A stretch of DNA of 12,500 bases, from the NCBI GenBank assembly GCA_002104895.1, contig MCFG01000033.1:77501-90000 (forward strand), given 5' to 3'. This document shows, piece by piece, positions 1 to 6,869 of this stretch (position 1 is the stretch's first letter; every line of letters begins with the position of its first letter). Below the pieces are notes generated by a model. The model ran no database searches. It saw nothing but the letters and a program-made list of their open reading frames with translations, and had not been told where the DNA came from. Made by a program: the position numbers and the translations under genes. The stretch comes from Anaeromyces robustus. Taxonomy: Eukaryota; Neocallimastigomycota; Neocallimastigomycetes; Neocallimastigales; Neocallimastigaceae.

Positions 1-205
1 AGACTAATCACATTTATTAATATAGAAACTAAAAAAAAAAAAAAAAATAAAAAATTAGCTTACAATTTCTATTTAAAATATATTAAACACTTTAATAGAA
101 AAAAAATTTGTGAACTTTTTTCTTTTTTTTTTTTACAACTTTTTTATTTTTTGTTTAACTTTATTTTATTCTTTTTATTAACTTTCTTATTTACTTTTTT
201 TTTTT

Positions 206-210
<5 letters not shown>

Positions 211-242
<32 letters not shown>
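211..242. repeat. Poly-T tract, 32 bases
   Basis: An uninterrupted run of 32 T, the longest homopolymer in the window. It directly follows a GAAA that separates it from another 12-T run (195-206). Such runs are typical of very AT-rich eukaryotic intergenic DNA and are likely to vary in length through slippage. Confidence 0.95.
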
Positions 243-243
<1 letters not shown>

Positions 244-1645
244 TATATACTACACTTTTTTTTACAAAATGCTAAATTAAAACATTTATAATAAATTAAA
301 ATTTATACAATTAAAATTTATACAATATAAATAAATAATTTAGAAAAAAAAAATTAAAAAAATTGAAAAAAAAGAATAAAAAAATATCAAATTTTTTTTT
401 TCCTTTCTTTTTTTTTTTTAATTTTTGTTTTGTTATACACCTCTTTGTTTACATTTTTTTATACTGATTTAGTGTATTTTCTTTTTTTTTTTTTTTTGAT
501 AAATAAATTTTTATTTATATTAAATTAATTTTTATTTATTTTTTGATAAATATATATAAAAAATTTTATATTACACATTTAGTTTATAAAATTGTACATT
601 TAGAATGAATTTCTTAAATATATTGAATTTTAATAAACTAATCTATTATTTTAATTATTATTTAAATATTTTAAATTGTATTATAATACTATTTTAATAT
701 TCTTTATTTTGAAATTTAATTCTAATTATATTTCGTACTTCAAAATAAAAAATGTTAATTACTTCTCTTTTTATTATAGTTAATAAAAATTAAAATAATT
801 AACATCCTTCATTTCTCTTATCTAAATATAATTAAAATTTAATCCTTTATATATATTTTTTCTTTTCTTCTCTTTTTATTTTTTTTATTTTTTTTTAACT
901 TGAGTGTTTCCTTAAATTTTACTTCATTATTATTATTGATTACTCTAATTTATTTTCAATTTCTAACTTTTGAATTATTTTATTTTTAACTTTAATTTTT
1001 ATCTTTTCTACTTTTTTTGATTATTTAATTTTCTTTTTTGATAGTTTTATGCTTTGTTTTGGTTATTTAATTTAATTCTCTTTTTTTTTTTTCTTGATAG
1101 TTTGTTCTTCATTAATTTAATTTAATTCTCATGTTTTGAATATAAAGCTTAATTCTTTTTCTTTTTGTATTTGAATTTTTTGCTTCTTTGTTTTTGTTTT
1201 TTATATAATTTTGAATTTAAAATATCTTAAATAATAATTATTTCTAATTTTTTTTTGTTGATTCTTTAAAAAAAAAAAATAAGATATTAAAAAAAAATAT
1301 TTTTTGTTTAAAAATTAAGAAAAAAAATTTTATTAAAAAAAATTTAAATTAAATAAAAAAATAATTTTTATTTTTTATTTAAATCTTTTTTTTTTTACTT
1401 TCTTTTTTTTTTTTTTTTTTTCTTATTTTTTTTTTAATTTATTTTTTTATAATATCTATTTTTTTTTCTTAATTCAGAATTAACAAATATATATTGATAA
1501 ATTTTATAAATTTCTTTTTTGATAGTTTAGAAAAAAATTTTTACATAAATTATTATTTAATTAAAATAACATCATACATAAATTTTTTTTGAAAATATAA
1601 TTTAATCTTTGATGTTTTTTTAAAAAAAGTCTATTATAAAATTCA

Positions 1646-1670
1646 TGATATATAAATGATTTATATATCA
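1646..1670. repeat. Perfect 25-bp palindrome (12-bp arms, 1-nt centre)
   Basis: The arm TGATATATAAAT (1646-1657) is followed by one G and its exact reverse complement (1659-1670). It lies 70 bp past the stop codon of the minus-strand gene, so it could form a hairpin in the 3' UTR or a site for a dimeric protein. Chance palindromes are common in AT-rich DNA, but this one is long, has no mismatch and belongs to a cluster of three. Confidence 0.85.
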
Positions 1671-1685
1671 ATATTCTATAGTTTT

Positions 1686-1702
1686 CTAATATAGTATATT
1701 AG
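1686..1702. repeat. Perfect 17-bp palindrome (8-bp arms, 1-nt centre)
   Basis: The sequence CTAATATA-G-TATATTAG is an exact palindrome around position 1694 and is the middle member of the 3'-flank cluster. In the minus-strand transcript it would lie about 40-55 nt after the stop codon. Confidence 0.85.
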
Positions 1703-1703
1703 T

Positions 1704-1736
1704 ATTAATTCTTTTTTTTTTTTTTAAAGAATTAAT
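1704..1736 (-). repeat. 11-bp inverted repeat with homopolymer loop, beside the stop codon
   Basis: ATTAATTCTTT (1704-1714) and its exact reverse complement (1726-1736) flank eleven T. In the minus-strand transcript this would be an 11-bp stem with an all-A loop starting 4 nt after the TAG stop. It resembles 3'-end stem-loops in shape, but no role in mRNA 3' processing or stability can be shown from sequence alone. Confidence 0.8.
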
Positions 1737-1740
1737 AAAT

Positions 1741-2157
1741 CTAGTTTTCATCATCAGCTGAATCATCGTCATCTTCTAAAGCTTCTTCAGCATCAACTTC
1801 TTGAGCATCAACAGCACTGTCTTCACCATCTTCTAAAGATGCAGTTTGTTGAATTTCTTCAGCTTCATCAGCTTCTTCATTAGCATCAGCAGCATCAGCA
1901 GCATTATCAGCATCAGCAACTTCAGTAGTATTTACAGCATCAGCTTCTTCATTATTAGCATCAGTGGCATCAGCAGCAACATCAGAAGCAACTTCTTCAT
2001 CAGCATCAGCATCAGCAGCACTGTCTTCATCATCATTTAAAGCTTCAGTAGTTTCATTAGCATCAGTAGCATTGTCAGCAGCATCAGTAGCAGAAGCAAC
2101 ATCATCTTCAGCATTGGCATCATCAGCAGCACTACTTTCACCATTTTCTAAAGAAGC
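1741..2157 (-). repeat. Four dispersed copies of a 39-45 bp motif in the C-terminal tail
   Basis: Related sequences lie at 1741-1785, 1804-1842, 2008-2046 and 2119-2157. Each encodes a version of a 13-residue motif, roughly (A/E)-(S/A)-L-(E/N)-(D/N)-(G/D)-E-(D/S)-S-A-x-D-A, with the last copy forming the protein's C-terminus (L-E-D-D-D-D-S-A-D-D-E-N). The Leu in each copy is one of very few hydrophobic residues in the tail. Spacing between copies is irregular (about 60, 200 and 110 bp), so these are dispersed rather than tandem. Confidence 0.75.
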
Positions 2158-4248
2158 AGTAGAATCTTCAGCATTGACATCAGCAGCATCAGTTTGTTGA
2201 TCATCAGTAGCAACATCAGTTGGTTCAGCATCAGCATCAGCATCTTCAGTTGGTTCAGCATCAACACCAGCAACATCAGTTGGTTCGGCATCAACACCAG
2301 CAACATCAGTTGGTTCAGCATCAGTTGGTTCAGCATCAGTTGGTTCAGCATCAGTTGGTTCAGCATCAGCAGCATTTTCATCAGAAGAATCAATATCATT
2401 TTGAAGATCGTTTATTTGGTCAATGATTTCTTGAGCTTTTTCAGCGTTTTCATTATGAAGAATTTCATCCTTTAAATCTTCTTGGAGATCTTCAATTTTT
2501 TCTTCAGTTGGTGTCTTTTCATTTTCATTTTCGCTAACTTCGTTACCATCAGTAGCATCTTGTTTGTCTTCTTCAATATTTCCTTCTTCAGCTGGAGTTT
2601 CATCATTGGCAGCAGTTTCATCAGCTGGAGTTTCATCATCTACATTAGATTGTTCATCAGCTGGAGTTTCATTAGCTGGAGTTTTATCATTAGCAGAACT
2701 GTCATCAGCTGGAGTTTCATCGTTAGCAGCAGTTTCATCAGCTGGAGTGTCATCTACATTAGATTGTTCATCAGCTGGAGTTTCATCGGCTGGGGTGTCA
2801 TCAGCTGGAGTTCCATCGTTTACAGAACTGTCATCAGCTGGATTTTCTTCAGTATTGGATTGTTCATCAGCTGGAGTTTCATCATTAGCAGAACTGTCAT
2901 CGGCTGGAGTTTCATCGGCTGGAGTGTCATCGGCTGGAGTGTCATCGGCTGGAGTGTCATCGGCTGGAGTGTCATCGGCTGGAGTGTCATCGGCTGGAGT
3001 GTCATCGGCTGGAGTGTCATCGGCTGGAGTGTCATCGGCTGGAGTGTCATCGGCTGGAGTGTCATCGGCTGGAGTGTCATTGGCTGGAGTGTCATCAGCA
3101 TTAGATTGTTCATCAGCTGGAGTTTCATCATTAGCAGAATTGTCATCAGCTGGAGTTTCATTGGCTGGAGTATCATCTTCACCTTCTACTGGAGCTTGGT
3201 TTTCGGCTGGAGTATCATCATCGTTAGTAGATTGTTCATCTTCTGGGGTTTCATCATTGTTATCATCAGCTGGAGCAGCAGATGGGTTTTCTTCATCATT
3301 AGAAACATTTTCATCACCTTCAGCATCAGTTGGTTCTTCTTCACCTTCACCTTCTGGTTCTTCATTAGTAGTACATTTGTCATCATTACCCATTAATTCA
3401 TTGAATTTTTCATCAGTACATTCATCATCAACAACATCAACGACAACATTAATTCTCTTACCACATTCAGATTCCTTTAATTCAACATTAACTTTAGCAG
3501 TTTCATCACCATACTTTTCTTTAATGACATCAGCAATCTTTTGAATGAGTTCATCAACAGTTTCTTCAGCCTTTTGTTCTTCATCAGATTCATTATCTTC
3601 AGCAGCATCACCAGTTGGAACTTCAGTACTTTCAGCAGAATCATCTTCATCATCAATTTCATCATTGGCTTCACCATCATCAGCACCAGATTCTTCACCA
3701 GCAACATCATTTGAATCAATACCTTCAGTAGTTTGAGCATCAGCTTCATCATCTACATTAGAATTTTCAGCTTCATCAGCTGGAACATTGTCATTGGAAG
3801 CAACATCATCTTCTTCATCGATTTTATCAGATTCAACTGGAGTATTTTCAGTACCATCTTCATTAGCTGGAGTATCATCAGCAGTGTCATCATCAGCTGG
3901 AGTATCATTGGCAGTGTCATCATCAGCTGGAGTATCATCAGCTGTATCATTTTCAGCAATTTCATCTTCTGGTTTCTTTTTTTCTTCAGCTTCATCATTA
4001 GAATCAGCATCTTCTTCAAGTGGTTGCTGAATATCAGTTTCAGCAGCAGCTTCATCTTCTTCCTTTTCATCTTCAACATTAGATAAAGTTACATCATCAG
4101 CTGTTTCATCTTCGACTGGCGCATCATTTATGGCTTCAAGACCTTCATCGCTACTTACTTCATTAGCATTACGCTTACTAATTGGTTGAGCAAGTGCAAA
4201 TGTAACTAATAAAAGAGCACATAAAAATAAAATGATGTTCTTATTCAT
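1741..4248 (-). CDS. Secreted, highly acidic, pentapeptide-repeat protein (835 aa, unknown function)
   Basis: An intronless frame runs from ATG (context AAAATG) to TAG. Residues 1-20 are a signal peptide, and Lys25-Arg26 is a possible Kex2-type processing site. The rest is mostly disordered Asp/Glu/Ala/Thr/Pro sequence: an acidic N-terminal part with a 10-residue repeat (99-128), a module with predicted order and Cys262, Cys277 and Cys292 (230-292), a T-P-A-D-D region (about 310-565), a short helical segment (584-619), A-E-P-T-D repeats (627-666) and an Ala/Asp/Glu tail. There is no Trp, one Tyr (246), one His (598) and two Arg (26, 265). Residues 293-521 and 605-835 have no Lys, Arg or His. 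I see no transmembrane helix, GPI signal or ER-retention tail, so secretion is the likely fate. Sequons (e.g. Asn100, Asn114) and many CK2-type sites occur. The family is not recognised; a wall, matrix or cation-binding role is a guess. Confidence 0.93.
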   Translation of the reverse strand: MNKNIILFLCALLLVTFALAQPISKRNANEVSSDEGLEAINDAPVEDETADDVTLSNVEDEKEEDEAAAETDIQQPLEEDADSNDEAEEKKKPEDEIAENDTADDTPADDDTANDTPADDDTADDTPANEDGTENTPVESDKIDEEDDVASNDNVPADEAENSNVDDEADAQTTEGIDSNDVAGEESGADDGEANDEIDDEDDSAESTEVPTGDAAEDNESDEEQKAEETVDELIQKIADVIKEKYGDETAKVNVELKESECGKRINVVVDVVDDECTDEKFNELMGNDDKCTTNEEPEGEGEEEPTDAEGDENVSNDEENPSAAPADDNNDETPEDEQSTNDDDTPAENQAPVEGEDDTPANETPADDNSANDETPADEQSNADDTPANDTPADDTPADDTPADDTPADDTPADDTPADDTPADDTPADDTPADDTPADDTPADETPADDSSANDETPADEQSNTEENPADDSSVNDGTPADDTPADETPADEQSNVDDTPADETAANDETPADDSSANDKTPANETPADEQSNVDDETPADETAANDETPAEEGNIEEDKQDATDGNEVSENENEKTPTEEKIEDLQEDLKDEILHNENAEKAQEIIDQINDLQNDIDSSDENAADAEPTDAEPTDAEPTDAEPTDVAGVDAEPTDVAGVDAEPTEDADADAEPTDVATDDQQTDAADVNAEDSTASLENGESSAADDANAEDDVASATDAADNATDANETTEALNDDEDSAADADADEEVASDVAADATDANNEEADAVNTTEVADADNAADAADANEEADEAEEIQQTASLEDGEDSAVDAQEVDAEEALEDDDDSADDEN
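2251..2370 (-). repeat. A-E-P-T-D repeats: two 30-bp and four 15-bp units
   Basis: Two 30-bp units (2251-2280 and 2281-2310, one difference) are followed by four 15-bp units (2311-2370), of which the first three are identical and the last differs at its final base. They encode residues 627-666, with D-A-E-P-T pentapeptides and D-V-A-G-V inserts in the longer units. The base period is the same 15 bp as in the T-P-A-D-D array, although the sequence is different. Confidence 0.93.
2392..2499 (-). other. Short helical, possibly coiled-coil segment (residues 584-619)
   Basis: This is the second segment that is not simple repeat. Hydrophobic positions I585, L588, L592 and I596-L597, then I608, I609, I612, L615 and I619, are spaced three or four apart. 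H-N-E-N (598-601) lies between the two stretches, so it could be a single helix or a helical hairpin. It contains K584, K593 and K604, the last basic residues of the protein. It may mediate self-association or partner binding; this is inferred from the pattern only. Confidence 0.5.
2560..3330 (-). repeat. T-P-A-D-D / E-T-P-A-D-E imperfect repeat region
   Basis: This stretch encodes about residues 307-563. It is built from pentapeptides centred on T-P-A followed by two acidic or Asn residues. They are arranged in a looser higher-order pattern with recurring E-Q-S-N and D-S-S-A-N-D phrases. The block T-P-A-D-E-Q-S-N-V-D-D followed by T-P-A-D-E-T-A-A-N-D occurs twice with nearly the same wording, so longer segments have also been duplicated. 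Region limits are approximate. Confidence 0.85.
2896..3090 (-). repeat. Homogenised 15-bp minisatellite, 13 units (T-P-A-D-D)
   Basis: Thirteen 15-bp units in tandem encode residues 387-451. Ten consecutive units (2926-3075) are identical (plus strand GTCATCGGCTGGAGT). The unit at 2911-2925 and the one at 3076-3090 differ by one base each, and the first unit (2896-2910) matches the consensus. The identical units use Ala codon GCC and end in Asp codon GAC, whereas the surrounding T-P-A repeats mostly use GCT. That marks a recent expansion by unequal exchange or slippage. Because the unit is five codons, length changes stay in frame. Confidence 0.95.
3373..3561 (-). other. Small alpha-beta-beta-alpha-like module with three cysteines (residues 230-292)
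   Basis: This is the only part of the mature protein with a clear hydrophobic pattern. Residues 230-245 read as an amphipathic helix (V231, L234, I235, I238, V241, I242), then a strand (V253, V255, L257), a strand (I266, V268-V270, V272-V273) and a helix (278-286, with F282, L285, M286). Cys262, Cys277 and Cys292 are exactly 15 residues apart. These are the only cysteines in the mature chain, so one is left unpaired and could make an intermolecular disulfide. I do not recognise the fold; the secondary structure is judged by eye. Confidence 0.55.
3865..3954 (-). repeat. Three 30-bp in-frame repeats (D-T-A-x-D-T-P-A-D-D type)
   Basis: Units at 3865-3894, 3895-3924 and 3925-3954 are close copies encoding residues 99-128. 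Each gives ten residues in which D-T-A alternates with T-P-A. They carry N-D-T sequons at Asn100 and Asn114. The 30-bp unit is twice the 15-bp period used elsewhere in the gene, so this looks like an older, diverged version of the same repeat. Confidence 0.85.
4189..4248 (-). other. Signal peptide of the acidic protein (residues 1-20)
   Basis: The N-terminus has a short polar start with Lys3, a hydrophobic core (about residues 5-17: I-I-L-F-L-C-A-L-L-L-V-T-F) and an A-L-A motif ending at residue 20, followed by Gln-Pro. This is a standard eukaryotic signal peptide with a small-residue cleavage site. Cys10 lies in the core and would be removed. A dibasic Lys-Arg follows at 25-26, five residues into the mature chain, which suggests further trimming by a Kex2-like protease. 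Confidence 0.88.
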
Positions 4249-4462
4249 TTTGAATCAATTATTAAATTATATTTGTAAAATATATAAAAATTTATGTATA
4301 ATATTATATTAAAATAATTTGTATATAAAAATTTAAAAAACTATGTTTTTTCTATTTCTTTTTAAAGAATTAATTTGAAGTACTTAGTTTTATTGATAAT
4401 AAATTATAATTTACAATAGGGTCAATAAAAAAAAGTACTGTTAAAAAAAATAAATTAAAGTA

Positions 4463-4565
4463 TTGAAGTTTTTTTTTTTAATAGAATTTATATATATATA
4501 TTTAAATTTATAAAAAAATTTTTTTTATTTATTGTTATTTAATTTGAAAAAAAAAAAAACTTCAA
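4463..4565. repeat. 17-bp perfect inverted repeat around a 69-bp spacer
   Basis: TTGAAG followed by eleven T (4463-4479) is matched exactly in reverse complement at 4549-4565. The arms contain real G/C positions (GAAG/CTTC), not only the homopolymer. It sits 215-317 bp upstream of the gene's ATG. It could fold into a stem, bind a protein as a dimer, or be the ends of a small non-coding insertion, but I see no clear target-site duplication beside it. Confidence 0.7.
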
Positions 4566-4837
4566 AAGAGAAAAAGACAGGTATTTATATTAATTTGTTA
4601 ATTGAGTATAAAACGTTTTTTTTTTTTTTTTTTAATGTTTATTTAAAGAAGCTTATTTTATTTAATTTTTAATTTTTATTATATTAAATAATTATTATTT
4701 TTATTATTATCATTATTACTTTTTTTTTTACCTTATTAATTAATTACTAAACGAATAAAAATAAATTTAATATAATTAATTCATGAAAAAATAAATATTT
4801 ATATTATATATAATACAATATAATATATAAAAATATA

Positions 4838-4873
4838 TACAATATATTATAATATACTGTATAATATATTGTA
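4838..4873. repeat. 14-bp perfect inverted repeat with 8-nt loop
   Basis: The arms at 4838-4851 (TACAATATATTATA) and 4860-4873 are exact reverse complements and flank ATATACTG. It lies within a longer run of TATA-like sequence (4795-4890), so chance formation is quite possible. Confidence 0.65.
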
Positions 4874-5003
4874 ATATATTCTAAGATATATTATATGATT
4901 TTCTGTTTTTTTTTTTTTTGGTTATTTTTTTTTTTTTTTTTACTTTTTTTTTTTTATTTTGTTTTTGTTTTTTTATTTTTATTGTTATATTATTTTATTA
5001 ATT

Positions 5004-5031
5004 TAAATATTAAATATTAAATATTAAATAT
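5004..5031. repeat. Four tandem TAAATAT heptamers
   Basis: Four perfect 7-bp units. A different heptamer array is at 6831-6865. Confidence 0.9.
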
Positions 5032-5640
5032 TAATAAATAATGAATAATAATAGTAAGGATTAATTTTTTTATTTAATCATTAAATTTCTATTTTATTTT
5101 TTTATTATTATTTGATAATTAATTATATTATTTTTTTATAATTTATTTAATTAAACATTACATATATTACTTTATATTCTAATATATAATAATTAAAAAA
5201 ATTTTATATTACTTTAACTTTCTGGATTTTGTTCATAATTCAAAAACTAATTATAAAATTATTTTATATTAAATAAAGTTTTATGGCATATTATAAATAT
5301 ATTTAAATTGATTAAAAAATAAAAAATTAATTGAAATCCATTAGAATATAATATATTAAAATACATCGTACAAGTTTATTGGCACTATGATATATTTTTT
5401 TATATTTTTTATATAAAACTATAGATAATTTTATTGTTTAAAAAAAGTTATAATAATTTTTATAAAATATTAAAAATTTAATCAATTTAATATATTACTA
5501 ATATATTTTATTAATATATTTATTTTTTAATGTGATATATTAGTTATATTAAAAATATTAATATCAATATATATTTAATATAAATAATTATTAATAAATA
5601 CATATTTAATATATTAATAATACAATATAAATATATATAT

Positions 5641-5773
5641 AATTTATTTATTCATTTATTTATTTATATATATATAATTTATTTATATATATATTTGTTT
5701 ATTTATTTATATATTTATTTATTTATATATTTATATATTTATATTTTATTTATATATTTATTTATTTATATAT

Positions 5774-5816
<43 letters not shown>

Positions 5817-5830
5817 CTTATTTATTTACT
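5641..5830. repeat. Impure ATTT/TATA microsatellite with a pure core
   Basis: About 190 bp of mixed TTTA and TATA units, becoming pure (TTTA)n over about 5771-5816 before being broken by C at 5817. It is the same motif as the longer pure array at 11801-11908. Confidence 0.9.
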
Positions 5831-6019
5831 ATTAATTAAATAATTTTTTATATTTTAATATATCTCATGTATTATTTCTTTTTTAAATTATAATATAAAT
5901 ATTATAATATATTTAAATATAATGGCTTTTATATATTTTAATTTCTTTTAATTTTTTTTATTATTATTATTAATAATAAATAAAAATTTATTAAAATTGT
6001 TTTATCTATATTAATTATT

Positions 6020-6040
6020 AAAAAAAAAAAAAAAAAAAAA
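6020..6040. repeat. Poly-A tract, 21 bases
   Basis: Uninterrupted A21 followed by TACGCCATGTCC, one of the few G/C-containing patches of this region. No TPRT-like duplication or element body is recognisable beside it. Confidence 0.9.
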
Positions 6041-6830
6041 TACGCCATGTCCTTTATATTAAATGATTAATAACTAATTAATATTAAATAATATTTATTT
6101 TAGTATTATTTAATTATATATTTAATTATGAATTATTAATTATATTATTTATTATATGATATATACAAAATAAATAGTTTTATTTATAAATAATTAATAA
6201 AACAATTTTTATATCATATTATCATGTTATATTAATTGTTTAATCATCATCAAAATCTTTTTTTTTTTTTATTTAAACCATTATATCTTATATAAATGAT
6301 AATAGCAATAAATAATTATATAATTAATTATTAAAATTAATTTTTTTCTATTTAATATTTATCATATTATCATTTAAATTATCTAATGATTAAAATTATG
6401 AAAACCATTTTTAAATATTATTTTTTTTTCTCTTTTTTGAAAGCAATTGAAAGATTAGATATTTTGATATTGATAATTATAATTATTATAATTTAAAATT
6501 ATAGAAAGAATAAAAAATATATATATTTAATATTCTGTAAATTATATTTTAGTTCAATATTAATATATTTAATCTATTTTATATAAAAGAATAACTAATA
6601 AATGAAAGATGACCTTCTCTTTAATCTATAGTAAAATATATTAAATATATTAAAAAGAATATTATAATTAATAATTAAATATTTAAAGTAAAAGTAAAAT
6701 ATTGAAATCATGAATTATGTTTTATATCTCTATCCTAACTGATATTTATTATTTTTATAATTTAATTACAACAATGATTAATTTTATATCAAATAATTAA
6801 ATAATCAAATATCATGAAGAAAGGGCATAT

Positions 6831-6869
6831 AAAATATAAAATATAAAATATAAAATATAAAATATAAAA
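6831..6869. repeat. Tandem AAAATAT heptamers (5 units plus partial)
   Basis: Five perfect 7-bp units (6831-6865) run into an A-rich stretch. The array follows GGGC (6823-6826), a rare G-rich spot in this DNA. Confidence 0.93.

Larger units (their letters stand above)
1..1740. other. AT-rich non-coding region downstream of the acidic-protein gene
   Basis: I see no gene here: stop codons are frequent in all frames and no open frame reaches 60 codons. Composition alternates between poly-A-rich and T-rich blocks. The plus strand is strongly pyrimidine-biased over about 841-1260 and 1381-1460. Long homopolymers include A17 at 31-47, T32 at 211-242, T16 at 482-497 and T19 at 1403-1421. The word TTTTTTGATA occurs at 492-501, 539-548, 1034-1043 and 1515-1524; the last two lie inside an exact 18-bp repeat (1030-1047 and 1511-1528). 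The part nearest the gene should contain its 3' UTR, but a poly(A) signal cannot be told from background. Confidence 0.8.
4249..5640. other. AT-rich upstream flank and possible promoter of the acidic-protein gene
   Basis: I find no coding sequence. The gene's promoter should lie here, but A/T runs make TATA-like words uninformative: TTTATA at 4487-4492 (TATAAA on the minus strand, about 240 bp before the ATG) is only one of several. Features that stand out are two AGTACT words at 4379-4384 and 4434-4439 with a related AGTATT at 4459-4464, a 17-bp inverted repeat (4463-4479 and 4549-4565), T18 at 4616-4633, T14 at 4906-4919 and a TAAATAT heptamer array at 5004-5031. Confidence 0.6.

Noticed and set aside
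1704-1736. Bacterial rho-independent terminator
   Set aside because: The stem is almost pure A/T and the genome context is eukaryotic. I describe it only as a palindrome.
2896-3090. CRISPR-like array of short identical repeats
   Set aside because: The 15-bp units are directly adjacent with no spacers, are in frame inside a coding region, and the DNA is eukaryotic in character.
2482-3544. Long plus-strand open frames antisense to the gene (about 304 and 326 codons)
   Set aside because: They are mirror frames of the 15-bp-periodic coding repeats, which stay free of stops in several frames. Their products are monotonous Ser/Val/Ala/Gly or Trp/Ile/Ser repeats with no signal or domain.
2820-4079. 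Other minus-strand frames giving Met/Leu/Gln/Lys-rich repeats
   Set aside because: They are frame-shifted readings of the same repeats. The 835-codon frame has the signal peptide, a good start and the ordered module, so it is the real one.
4487-4492. TATA box for the minus-strand gene
   Set aside because: TATAAA-like words are everywhere in this DNA. Without a mapped transcription start the match has no weight.
4795-4890. Mitochondrial origin of the AT-rich sequence
   Set aside because: The adjoining gene encodes a secreted protein with an N-terminal signal peptide and no organellar genes, rRNAs or tRNAs are present, so nuclear DNA is far more likely.
6020-6060. Retroposon poly-A tail followed by genomic target
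   Set aside because: A21 is not preceded by any recognisable element body, and no target-site duplication was found. Similar poly-A runs occur throughout the window.
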